Positions 17,591 through 25,846 of a stretch of 64,000 bases of DNA are shown here, in pieces (positions within the stretch are counted from its first letter, which is position 1; each line of letters opens with the position of its first letter). The position numbers and the translations under genes were made by a program. The notes below the pieces were generated by a model, which searched no databases, was not told the origin of the DNA, and saw nothing but the letters and a program-made list of their open reading frames with translations. Origin of the DNA: Niastella soli (GTDB taxonomy: Bacteria; Bacteroidota; Bacteroidia; Chitinophagales; Chitinophagaceae); NCBI RefSeq assembly GCF_017742245.1, contig NZ_JAGHKO010000001.1:2757061-2821060 (forward strand), written 5' to 3'.

Positions 17591-19096
17591 ATGGGTAAGC
17601 CAACGGGTTTTTTAGAATTTACCAGGGAATTGCCAGGTAAGAAACCAGTAGAGGAAAGGTTAAAAGATTACAATGAATTTGTTGAACGCTACAGCGATGA
17701 AAAGCTGAACCAGCAATCTGCTCGTTGTATGAATTGTGGAGTTCCTTTTTGCCACAGCGGATGCCCGCTGGGTAATGTGATACCAGAGTTTAATGATGCG
17801 GTATATCGCAAGAGCTGGCAGGAAGCTTATGATATTCTTACTTCCACCAATAACTTTCCTGAGTTTACCGGTCGTATCTGCCCTGCCCCGTGCGAAAGCG
17901 CCTGTGTACTGGGCATTAACCAACCCGCTATCACAATTGAAGAAATTGAAAAGCACATTATAGAAATAGCTTTTGATAAAGGATTTGTAAAACCCCGCAA
18001 ACCGCACGTTCGTACCGGTAAAAAAGTGGCTGTAATTGGATCTGGTCCGGCTGGTTTGGCTGCCGCTGCGCAGTTGAACTATGCAGGTCACTCGGTAACC
18101 GTATTTGAGCGCGATGATAAACCAGGCGGTTTGTTACGGTACGGTATACCTGATTTTAAACTGGAAAAATGGGTAATTGACAGAAGGATAAAGCTCATGG
18201 AAGAAGAAGGTGTGACCTTCCGCTGCCATGCCAATGTGGGAGTGAACGTACGCATCAACGACCTGTTGCGTGAATACCATGCTATTGTACTGGCTGGTGG
18301 TTCAACCGTTCCCCGTGATCTGAAGATCCCGGGCCGTGAACTGAAAGGCGTTTATTATGCCATGCAGTTCCTGAAACAGCAGAACAAGCGCAATGCAGGC
18401 CTCGATCCATTGGCAGATGCTAATATCGAAAGCAATATTTTCAGTGAGAACCTATTAGCAACCAATAAGAATGTAGTTGTAATTGGTGGTGGTGATACTG
18501 GTAGCGACTGTGTTGGTACCAGCAACCGCCATAAAGCAAAATCGGTTACCCAGTTTGAACTGTTGCCTAAACCACCTGAAGGTCGCAACGAGTTTATGCC
18601 CTGGCCAAGTTTTCCCATGATCTTAAAAACTTCTTCTTCGCATGAGGAAGGAGCCAACCGTCACTGGGCTATTGCCACCAAAGAATTTGTTGGCGATAAA
18701 AAGGGTAACCTGAAAGCCTTAAAAGTGGTTGACCTGGAATGGCAGGTAACGGAGGATGGCAAACCAGCGCAGTTTGTTGAAAAGCCAGGTTCGGAGCGGG
18801 AGCTGCCTTGCGAGCTGGCATTGCTGGCAATGGGTTTTGTACATCCCCAGCATGAAGGCCTATTAGGCGAATTGGGCGTTGACCTGGATAGCCGTGGTAA
18901 CGTTCGGGCTACTGAAAAGGAATACAAAACAAGCATTAATAAAGTGTTTGTAGCAGGTGATATGCGCCGGGGTCAAAGTCTGGTAGTTTGGGCTATCAGC
19001 GAGGGCCGGGAGTGCGCTCGTAAAGTAGACGAATTTCTGAATGAAGGTGTTTCTTACCTGGAGAGCAAAGATCAAAATATAGTGTTAGCGATATAA
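17591..19096 (+). CDS. gltD: Glutamate synthase, small (beta) subunit
   Basis: GltD (501 residues) passes electrons from NAD(P)H through FAD and Fe-S clusters to GltB. The N-terminal cluster domain shows CMNCGVPFCHSGC (Cys46, 49, 54, 58) and CPAPCESAC (Cys97, 101, 105). GSGPAGLAAAAQL binds FAD, VVVIGGGDTGSDC binds NAD(P)H, and FVAGDMRRGQSLVVWAISEG is the second FAD motif. The length and architecture are standard. A strong terminator follows 22 nt after the stop. Confidence 0.97.
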   Translation: MGKPTGFLEFTRELPGKKPVEERLKDYNEFVERYSDEKLNQQSARCMNCGVPFCHSGCPLGNVIPEFNDAVYRKSWQEAYDILTSTNNFPEFTGRICPAPCESACVLGINQPAITIEEIEKHIIEIAFDKGFVKPRKPHVRTGKKVAVIGSGPAGLAAAAQLNYAGHSVTVFERDDKPGGLLRYGIPDFKLEKWVIDRRIKLMEEEGVTFRCHANVGVNVRINDLLREYHAIVLAGGSTVPRDLKIPGRELKGVYYAMQFLKQQNKRNAGLDPLADANIESNIFSENLLATNKNVVVIGGGDTGSDCVGTSNRHKAKSVTQFELLPKPPEGRNEFMPWPSFPMILKTSSSHEEGANRHWAIATKEFVGDKKGNLKALKVVDLEWQVTEDGKPAQFVEKPGSERELPCELALLAMGFVHPQHEGLLGELGVDLDSRGNVRATEKEYKTSINKVFVAGDMRRGQSLVVWAISEGRECARKVDEFLNEGVSYLESKDQNIVLAI

Positions 19097-19118
19097 GCAA
19101 AAAAGTCATTTTTTTCAG

Positions 19119-19148
19119 AGCCCCGGTGATGTCACCGGGGCTTTTTTT
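19119..19148 (+). terminator. gltD terminator
   Basis: A GC-rich stem (CCCCGGTGA with TCACCGGGG, plus flanking AG/CT pairs) spans 19119-19142 and ends in a T-run. Confidence 0.9.
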
Positions 19149-19521
19149 GTAAGTATAAATATAAAAAATTTATATATGGTTAAAATTGAAACAGTGAGTG
19201 TCATTTTCTGGGTATTAGGCCGGTTAATTTTTCATTATTAATTGATTTAGACTCAATTTTTACAATTTATAGCAAAAGACAGTCGATTTTTAAACACCAT
19301 CCAAAAAGGATGGTGTTTTTATTTTCAAAACGATGCTTTATTTAAAGATTGGGCCAGCAAGGAGTTACGACCGGGATATAGGATAAGTAAGATATGTATT
19401 ATAAATAATAAAATGTAATGATTTGATAAGGTTGTCTGTTAAAAAATGAATATTTTCGGTGTAATATTATTAGATGCATTATTTTAATAATATCATTTTC
19501 TAAACTAAACAACGGAAAACA
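19149..19521. other. gltD-amt intergenic region with a bidirectional terminator
   Basis: A second hairpin (19292-19302 with 19308-19318, an 11-bp AAACACCATCC-type stem with A/T tails) is a good bidirectional terminator. The ~140 nt between the two terminators have no frame; a small RNA there is possible but unsupported. The remaining 200 nt before amt are AT-rich. No sigma-54 site was seen. Confidence 0.6.
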
Positions 19522-20922
19522 ATGAAACTGTCATTTAAAAATGTAATGCCGTTCCTGGTATTGGTAGTTGTTGCCCTGGCTGCCATGTTTATTACACCTG
19601 AAGCGGATCATGTTCCGGGCGCTCAAGAAACACAGTATAGTGCCGCAGACATTGCATGGGTGCTGGTTTCAACGGCCTTGGTGTTTTTAATGACCCCTGG
19701 CCTGGCTTTCTTCTATGGCGGTATGGTGCACCGCAAAAACGTAATCTCCACCATGATCAAGAGTGTGGTTGCCGCTGGTGTAGTTGGCGTGCTTTGGATC
19801 ACTGTTGGTTTTAGTTTGAGCTTTGGTGATTCAATTGGTGGATTTATTGGTGATCCTTCCACTTACCTGTTTTTTAAAGGAGTAAAATCTGGCGCCGCCT
19901 GGTCGCTTGCTCCTACTATCCCTCTCGGTTTGTTTGCCTTGTTTCAACTGATGTTCGCCATCATTACTCCAGGTCTGGTAGTAGGTGCAGTGGCTGAACG
20001 TATACGGTTTACCTCCTATATATTGTTTATTGTATTGTTTAGTTTACTGGTTTACGCTCCGGTGGCCCACTGGTCATGGCATCCAAATGGGTTCCTGGCA
20101 AAAATGGGTGCATGGGATTTTGCTGGTGGTACTGTAGTACACATAACTGCAGGTTGTGCAGCCCTTGCCGGTGCCCTGGTATTGAAGCGCAGAAAAACGC
20201 ATATGGCTCATAAGGAAACCCCGGCTGCCAACGTGCCTTACGTACTGATCGGTACAGGTTTATTGTGGTTTGGCTGGTTTGGTTTTAATGCCGGTTCTGC
20301 TGTAGGCGCCTCTGGTCTTGCAGTAAATGCCTTTGGTACAACTAATACTGCCGCTGCTGCTGCTGGTTTAGCCTGGATGTTCTTTGATGTAGTAAAAGGT
20401 AAAAAGCCTTCAGTGCTTGGTTTCTGTATCGGAGCTGTGGTAGGTTTGGTGGCTATTACACCTGCCGCTGGTTTTGTAGGTATCCCTCAAAGTATCATTA
20501 TAGGTGTTGTTGGCGCTTTAATCTCTAACATAGCAGTTGGTATCAAACAAAAATCTACGCTCGATGACGCGCTCGATGTATTTCCCTGTCACGGTATTGG
20601 CGGTATGGTAGGTATGTTGCTTACCGGTGTATTTGCCAACCAGCTGGCGCACGGGATCAAAGATGGTCCTCAGGGCTGGTTCTATGGCAATGCTTCATTC
20701 TTCTTTACTCAATTTAAAGCGATGGCCATAGTGGTTGTATACAGCTTCGGCGTTTCTTTCGCTATATTCAAATTCATCAATTTCGTTCTTCCTATGCGTG
20801 TTACTGAAGAAGAAGAAGAGCTGGGTCTGGATGAAACCCAACACAATGAAAAATATTTGCAAGGAACTTTGCTGGTTAATGGTGAGAATGGAAAACTGGT
20901 AGAAAAAACAGTTGAGTTCTAA
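19522..20922 (+). CDS. amt: Ammonium transporter
   Basis: This 466-residue Amt/MEP/Rh channel imports ammonium across the inner membrane. The N-terminal hydrophobic segment may be a signal peptide, as in other Amt proteins. About eleven membrane segments follow. Diagnostic parts are FYGGMVHRKNVISTM, GGTVVHITAG with the first pore His, FGWFGFNAGSA, and FPCHGIGGMVGMLLTG with the second pore His. The acidic C-terminal tail (EEEEELGLDE) is where PII proteins usually act, but no glnK/PII gene is adjacent. It lies downstream of gltBD and upstream of a porin, a nitrogen-supply group. Confidence 0.96.
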   Translation: MKLSFKNVMPFLVLVVVALAAMFITPEADHVPGAQETQYSAADIAWVLVSTALVFLMTPGLAFFYGGMVHRKNVISTMIKSVVAAGVVGVLWITVGFSLSFGDSIGGFIGDPSTYLFFKGVKSGAAWSLAPTIPLGLFALFQLMFAIITPGLVVGAVAERIRFTSYILFIVLFSLLVYAPVAHWSWHPNGFLAKMGAWDFAGGTVVHITAGCAALAGALVLKRRKTHMAHKETPAANVPYVLIGTGLLWFGWFGFNAGSAVGASGLAVNAFGTTNTAAAAAGLAWMFFDVVKGKKPSVLGFCIGAVVGLVAITPAAGFVGIPQSIIIGVVGALISNIAVGIKQKSTLDDALDVFPCHGIGGMVGMLLTGVFANQLAHGIKDGPQGWFYGNASFFFTQFKAMAIVVVYSFGVSFAIFKFINFVLPMRVTEEEEELGLDETQHNEKYLQGTLLVNGENGKLVEKTVEF

Positions 20923-20925
20923 AAG

Positions 20926-20993
20926 AAAAAGGTACAGTATTCAATAAGATCGGGCTTCTGACACAAGCCCGGTTCCTACCACCGTACCCTTTT
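20926..20993 (+). terminator. Branched hairpin between amt and porin gene
   Basis: An inner stem CGGGCTT/AAGCCCG (20951-20957 with 20965-20971) sits within outer arms AAAAGGTAC and GTACCCTTTT. The T-run is short, so it may be a partial terminator that lowers expression of the downstream gene. Confidence 0.5.
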
Positions 20994-21018
20994 CATTAAC
21001 ACTTAAAATCTAACTGCA

Positions 21019-22089
21019 ATGTTAAGAAAAATTTCTTCATTGGCCATTTTTAGCATGGCCCTGGGTTCTTATGTTGAAGCGCAAGATTCTACGAAGAAAA
21101 GTTCACTGAATATTACTGGTTCCGTTGATGCATATTATCGTTATAATTTTCATAATGCCAAAGACTCAGGCTACTTGAATAATTATACCAGCTTTACCAA
21201 TTCGCAAAATTCTTTTGAATTAGGTATGGCATCGGTAAAGGCTGAATATACCACTGGGAAAGTTACGGGGGTGTTAGATCTGGGTTTTGGCAGAAGGGCA
21301 GAAGAATTTTCTTACAACGAAAAAGGAAGTGGTTTGGGAACTGCCATCAAGCAGGCCTACGTTTCGGTGGCTGCTTCAGATAAATTAAAGTTCACTATGG
21401 GTAAATGGGCTACACACATTGGTTACGAAGTGGTGGATGCCTATTTGAATCGCAATTACAGCATGTCGTACATGTTTTCGTTCGGTCCCTTCTTTCATAC
21501 CGGCTTAAAGGCTGAATATACTGCCGGTAACTGGGGTTTCATGGCCGGGGTGGCGAATCCTACCGACAATGTAACTGCCAGTTTTGCCAAGAAAATGGCA
21601 ATTGCTCAGATAAGCTCTACTATGGCCGATGGTAAGTTGAAAGCATACCTCAATTACCAGGGAGGTAAAGATATGGGCGAAAACATGGTTAACCAGGTAG
21701 ATCTGGTAGTTATCGGCACGCTGAGCGATAAGTTCAGTGTTGGTTATAATGGGACTGTGCAGTCTGTTAAACCCGATGGCAAAAGCAGTGGCGACAGCTG
21801 GTGGGGATCGGCCGTCTATTTAAATGCCGACCCTTCTAAAACGTTCGGATTAACCCTGCGTGGTGAATATTTCGATGATAAAAATGCAGTTTCAGGGTTC
21901 TCTGCTGCTGCCGGTGGAGGAACCAGTGTATTTGCAACTACTTTATCGGGTAATATTCACATTGACAATCTTACTATCATTCCCGAATTCAGATTAGATA
22001 GTTCAAAAGACCCCATTTTTATAAAGAATCCCAATGAGGGGGTAAAAAGCACAGGTACGTTCTTGTTAGCAGCTACCTGGCATTTCTAA
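21019..22089 (+). CDS. Outer-membrane beta-barrel porin (BBP2-like)
   Basis: This 356-residue protein has a signal peptide ending near VEA-Q (about residue 21), then alternating amphipathic strands to a terminal aromatic (ATWHF), as in outer-membrane barrels. Features such as GSVDAYYRYNFHNA, KQAYVSVAASDKLKFTMGKW and FHTGLKAEYT match the putative beta-barrel porin-2 family. It follows amt by 96 nt, across a weak branched hairpin, so it may serve uptake of nitrogen compounds. The substrate is unknown. Confidence 0.8.
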   Translation: MLRKISSLAIFSMALGSYVEAQDSTKKSSLNITGSVDAYYRYNFHNAKDSGYLNNYTSFTNSQNSFELGMASVKAEYTTGKVTGVLDLGFGRRAEEFSYNEKGSGLGTAIKQAYVSVAASDKLKFTMGKWATHIGYEVVDAYLNRNYSMSYMFSFGPFFHTGLKAEYTAGNWGFMAGVANPTDNVTASFAKKMAIAQISSTMADGKLKAYLNYQGGKDMGENMVNQVDLVVIGTLSDKFSVGYNGTVQSVKPDGKSSGDSWWGSAVYLNADPSKTFGLTLRGEYFDDKNAVSGFSAAAGGGTSVFATTLSGNIHIDNLTIIPEFRLDSSKDPIFIKNPNEGVKSTGTFLLAATWHF

Positions 22090-22117
22090 AAACCAAGACT
22101 AACGAGCTTCCATATAT

Positions 22118-22149
22118 AGGGTATTTCCGATAAGGAAATACCCTTTTTT
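22118..22149 (+). terminator. Porin gene terminator
   Basis: A 10-bp stem GGGTATTTCC/GGAAATACCC (22119-22128 with 22134-22143) is followed by six T. Confidence 0.9.
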
Positions 22150-22176
22150 ATTGCCTGGCTCCTAAAACTGTTGAAT

Positions 22177-22288
22177 CTCACAGGGACCTGACAGGGGTCT
22201 AACAGGGACTTCACAGGGACCTAACAGGGACCTCACAAGGACCTAACAGGGACCTGGCAGGGATTTTATCCTTGTCAGGTCCCTGTTA
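22177..22288. repeat. 8 x 11-bp tandem repeat plus long hairpin
   Basis: Eight copies of an 11-bp unit (consensus CTNACAGGGAC) run without slippage from 22177 to 22264. The last two units continue into an inverted copy, so 22244-22264 pairs with 22268-22288 as a 21-bp stem (two G-U pairs) with a 3-nt loop. The 11-bp period is close to one helical turn. No frame crosses it. Confidence 0.85.
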
Positions 22289-22772
22289 TCTCCTTATTTG
22301 GTCTTTGGTTGAGATTATTTAAAAGCAATGGGGTTTATTAAAATAGAGAAAGTGTTAAAGGAAGCGAGGCTGATTAATAATTGTATTAATATAAATTTTA
22401 TATGTACATAAATTCATGTCTTGCGGTCAAAAATTGGTATTTTTGACTATAATCATATGCTGTAATTGCCGCTTTTAGTGGTTTCTTGAATTGGATTGTG
22501 GGAAATATAATATATGATATATATTATAATACATTAACGAGTTGCTTTTTATCCCCACCGACATAATTGGTTTGTATTGCAAGATCAATGGTAATGCGAA
22601 TGTACCAGGCAGGAAATGTGTGAGATTGAACAGCGGATATTGATATACGATAGCTTAATTAACAACCATAGTGTTATTTAACCTGTAGCCAAAACTAACT
22701 AAATGCTGTGCGGTAATACAATGAAATAGTATTTAATGCTTTTTTTCATTACCGTTGTTTTAGTTATCAGAA
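22289..22772. other. AT-rich intergenic stretch
   Basis: No gene, tRNA or clear structured RNA is visible. It contains alternating AT tracts (for example around 22511-22530). Confidence 0.5.
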
Positions 22773-22800
22773 AAACGCACCCGTTTCGCCGGGTGCGTTT
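22773..22800. terminator. Bidirectional terminator downstream of ppc
   Basis: An 11-bp stem (22773-22783 with 22790-22800; AAACGCACCCG arm) has the 6-nt loop TTTCGC and A/T tails on both sides. It would end ppc transcription on the minus strand. Confidence 0.85.
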
Positions 22801-22809
22801 ATTTTTTGA

Positions 22810-22830
22810 GTGAGTTGTCAGTTGTGAGTG
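22810..22830. repeat. Heptamer repeat GTGAGTT-type x3
   Basis: In-phase 7-mers GTGAGTT, GTCAGTT and GTGAGTG lie between the terminator and the ppc stop codon. They are the same word family as the repeat at 29339-29366. Confidence 0.7.
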
Positions 22831-22834
22831 ATCG

Positions 22835-25414
22835 CTATGCCGAATTTCTTCCCGCATTAATGATCCCGAATGAGCTGCGAATAACCAGCTTCTCGAATAT
22901 TTCTTTATGCTGGGGTTGGGCGTTTTGTTCTTCCATTTCGCGAATCCGCGCCATGGCGTATTGCTGGATGGTGGTAAGCGGCAATACAATGCGCTCGCGC
23001 ATTTGCACCGATAACTGCTCAACCGGATAATCAGCCATTAATTCGCTTTTGCCCGATAACAGGAAGATATACCGTTGTGTTAATTCGTATTCTTTATAGA
23101 TCAGGTTCCAGATCTCGCCGTACCGGGGATCCTGCGCCAGGTATTCTGTTAATGGGAAGAAGCATTTTTTCATCGCCATTTCACAATTGTCCATCAGTGT
23201 TTTGAAGGACAGGGAATGGTGGTAGATCTTCTTAATATCGTTTAATTTGCCTTTCTTCTCCATGGCTTGTAAAGCAGTGCCTACGCCATAATAGCCGGTT
23301 ACGTTTTGTTTTAACTGGCTCCACGCCCCTACGAACGGGATGGCCCGCAGGTCTTTCAGCGACAGCTTTGAAGAAGAACCGCGTTTGGCAGGCCGGCTGC
23401 CGATGTTTGTCTGGCTGTAAAACTTCAGTGGACTTACATGCGCCAGGTAATTTAAGAAGTCTGGATTGTTCTTTAATTCATTATATGATCTTAAACCTTC
23501 CTCAGCCAGTTCGTTCAGTATTTCTTCTTCTTCCTTCGATAACGTTTTGTCCTTATCGGCAAATACATCGTTTGAGATACCAGCGTTCAACAATTGCTCA
23601 ATATTATATTGGGCAGAGTCGATGGTGCCGAAGTTGGAGCTAACAGTTTGTCCCTGTATAGTAAGCTGAATTTCCTTGTTGCTGATGTTCTTGCCCAGAG
23701 AAGCATAGAACTTATGGGTTTTACCACCGCCACGTGCCGGAGGACCACCACGACCATCGAAGAACACCACCGCTATGCCATATTTGGCAGAGATACTGGT
23801 GAGTTTTTCTTTGGCTTTATAAATGCTCCAGTTAGCCATCAGGTAACCGCCGTCTTTTGTGCCATCGGAGAAACCGAGCATAATGGTTTGGCGGTTGTTC
23901 CGTTTTTGCAGGTGTTTACGGTAGGTTTCGTTTTCATACAATTCCCCCATAATCTCGGCTGCTTCCTGCAGGTCGTTGATGGTTTCGAACAGGGGTACTA
24001 TATCTATGGTCAGGTCTTCATTTTTCCAACCGCACAATTTGAACAGTCCGTACACTTCCAGCAGGTTCAGTGCGCTGTTGCACTGGCTGATGATGTAGCG
24101 GCTGCACCCTTCAATCCCATTGTATTGTTGTATTTCTTTAATGGCTTTGATCGAAAGCAGGGTGTCTTTTTCAATGCCATCTTCAAATACATGACCGCCA
24201 ATATCACCGCTGGCCTTATATAAAAGCTTCTTCTTTTCTTCTTCAGAAAGTTCGGAGTAGTTCTTGGGAAGGATATCTGTTTTGGCTGCTATAGCTTCCA
24301 GTACTTTACTATGAACACTGCTGTCTTGCCGAATATCGAGCGAAGCAAAATGCAGTCCAAATACATGTACTTTATTTATGAGATTATCTACCAGGTGCTG
24401 GAACAATCCATTATGCTGGTAGATCAATATTTCTCTTATTTTTTGTAATGCATCCAGTATGCCCTGTTTGCTAAGGAAGGTGCGCTGGCCGGGGATGAAA
24501 ATGTTTTCGTATAACTGTTTTTCCAGATCAGCCAGAATAGCATCAACCCCTTTGAAGGTAAGGCGTCTTTTCAGCTTACGCACTTCAAGGTAATAACATT
24601 TTATAATGCTGCCGCGCAGGGAATCTGCCACTTTCAGGGTGGTATCAACTGTAACGAAGGGGTTGCCATCGCGGTCACCGCCAGGCCAGAAGCCCATCGT
24701 GATCAACGGATTGGTGTCCGGCAGCATTTTGGGGAACTGGGAATTCAGGTAAGTGAGAATACGGCCTGCTGCGTTGTAGAATACATTTTCCAGGTACCAG
24801 ATAAGGCTAACGGCCTCATCAAAAGGCGTTGGTTTTTCCTTTTTGAAGAAAGGTGTTTTACCCAGTTGTTGCAGGTACATGTTTATCTGGCTGGTATTAT
24901 TTTCTGCCAGTGCTTTCGACAGGTCATGAATAATGCCCAATACAGGTCCGGGATAGAACTGGGTAGGGTGGGCGGTAAGCACCAACCGGATGGAGAAGTC
25001 TTCTAATTTTTTAGCCAGCTCTTCCTGTTTGTTTTCCTGAATAACATCAGCAGCCAGGTACTTCAGCGTTCCAATGCCGTTAAAATCATTGATCTCCTTA
25101 AAGGAGGCATCTTCCAGTGCATCGAACAAAACTACCTGCCGCTCAACGTATTGAATAAAGCGGAACAACAGGTCGTGTTTATCCTGCTCCTTGGTGTAGG
25201 AAGTATGCTTCTCAAAGAATTCATCAATGATCTGCATAGGGCTTTGCTTCTTCTTATATCCCTCTTCACAATTGTTTAATAATAAAGAAAGCAGAATACC
25301 GGTTTTCTCAATTCGATGAAACGGGAGCGAGGTGAACAGACTGTTGTAGAGCTGAAACTTTACGCCTACATAATTCTTAAACTGCTGCAGTCCTCGTGAT
25401 GACTGGTGATCCAT
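22835..25414 (-). CDS. ppc: Phosphoenolpyruvate carboxylase
   Basis: Ppc (859 residues) carboxylates PEP to oxaloacetate, feeding the aspartate family. Motifs include VLTAHPTQFYPGP with the catalytic His, GFWPGGDRDGNPFVT, LGFSDGTKDGGYLMANW and FFDGRGGPPARGGG. The C-terminus ends NAGRNSA, where most family members end with a conserved NTG tail, so the last Thr and Gly are Ser and Ala here. It is divergent from thrABC with 430 nt between, which suits supply of oxaloacetate to threonine and methionine synthesis. Confidence 0.95.
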   Translation of the reverse strand: MDHQSSRGLQQFKNYVGVKFQLYNSLFTSLPFHRIEKTGILLSLLLNNCEEGYKKKQSPMQIIDEFFEKHTSYTKEQDKHDLLFRFIQYVERQVVLFDALEDASFKEINDFNGIGTLKYLAADVIQENKQEELAKKLEDFSIRLVLTAHPTQFYPGPVLGIIHDLSKALAENNTSQINMYLQQLGKTPFFKKEKPTPFDEAVSLIWYLENVFYNAAGRILTYLNSQFPKMLPDTNPLITMGFWPGGDRDGNPFVTVDTTLKVADSLRGSIIKCYYLEVRKLKRRLTFKGVDAILADLEKQLYENIFIPGQRTFLSKQGILDALQKIREILIYQHNGLFQHLVDNLINKVHVFGLHFASLDIRQDSSVHSKVLEAIAAKTDILPKNYSELSEEEKKKLLYKASGDIGGHVFEDGIEKDTLLSIKAIKEIQQYNGIEGCSRYIISQCNSALNLLEVYGLFKLCGWKNEDLTIDIVPLFETINDLQEAAEIMGELYENETYRKHLQKRNNRQTIMLGFSDGTKDGGYLMANWSIYKAKEKLTSISAKYGIAVVFFDGRGGPPARGGGKTHKFYASLGKNISNKEIQLTIQGQTVSSNFGTIDSAQYNIEQLLNAGISNDVFADKDKTLSKEEEEILNELAEEGLRSYNELKNNPDFLNYLAHVSPLKFYSQTNIGSRPAKRGSSSKLSLKDLRAIPFVGAWSQLKQNVTGYYGVGTALQAMEKKGKLNDIKKIYHHSLSFKTLMDNCEMAMKKCFFPLTEYLAQDPRYGEIWNLIYKEYELTQRYIFLLSGKSELMADYPVEQLSVQMRERIVLPLTTIQQYAMARIREMEEQNAQPQHKEIFEKLVIRSSFGIINAGRNSA

Positions 25415-25641
25415 GTAATATCAAGTTTATGGCATTAATGCAAAATGCAAAAATATGGTAAGCAGCAACAAAAATCGGGTATTGAAAGTACAAGAAAAAA
25501 ATTAATAAAAGCACTGATTTGTTGAATTGATTTCAATAATTCCGGAAATTCCTTGTTGGAATGAGGTTACAGCCAAAAAAGATTAAAAACTAACAAATGT
25601 TATAGACTTTTCGTGTTACCTTTAGCATATCAAAATCAATA

Positions 25642-25725
25642 GTGGTACTTTTTCAACATATCATTCTTTCCTCCAGCACGGTAGCTTCCACAGCTACGAC
25701 TACTACTATTACAACAACCCGTTAA
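25642..25725 (+). CDS. thr operon leader peptide (27 aa, GTG start)
   Basis: A short frame ends in the run TATTTTITTTR and a TAA at 25723. Nine of 27 residues are Thr and three are Ile. No ATG occurs between the in-frame stop at 25603 and the Thr run; the GTG at 25642 is the best start and gives 27 residues. E. coli ThrL has a comparable Thr/Ile run ahead of thrABC. Its position 120 nt before thrA supports attenuation by charged Thr-tRNA, but start and mechanism are inference. Confidence 0.7.
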   Translation: MVLFQHIILSSSTVASTATTTTITTTR

Positions 25726-25732
25726 GGGTTGT
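25681..25732 (+). promoter_or_regulatory. Hairpins in the thr leader
   Basis: Two hairpins overlap the leader frame: GTAGCT/AGCTAC (25681-25686 with 25692-25697) and ACAACCC/GGGTTGT (25714-25720 with 25726-25732), the latter spanning the stop codon. AACCCG (25716-25721) can pair instead with CGGGTT at 25805-25810, offering a switch. No T-run follows, so control might be Rho-dependent or translational. Confidence 0.55.
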
Positions 25733-25846
25733 ACATTTCCATATTACCACTGGGGTTTCATCTACCTTCAAGTTCTCGGAAAGAGATCAGGATCAAGAAA
25801 GCATCGGGTTATTTCAACTAATTACAAATCAATTTAATTTCAGGTT

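Larger units (their letters stand above)
25415..25846. other. ppc-thrA divergent intergenic region
   Basis: This 432-nt region holds the thr leader peptide and hairpins annotated separately, and presumably divergent promoters. TACCTTTA at 25617-25624 is a 7-of-8 match to the Bacteroidota -7 box on the plus strand. A canonical intrinsic terminator with a T-run was not found between the leader and thrA. Confidence 0.5.

Noticed and set aside
22177-22264. CRISPR or coding repeat
   Set aside because: The 11-bp units are directly adjacent without spacers, and 11 is not a multiple of 3, so neither CRISPR nor a protein repeat fits.
25733-25846. Intrinsic terminator after the thr leader peptide
   Set aside because: No GC-rich stem with a T-run could be found in this interval, so I did not annotate one.
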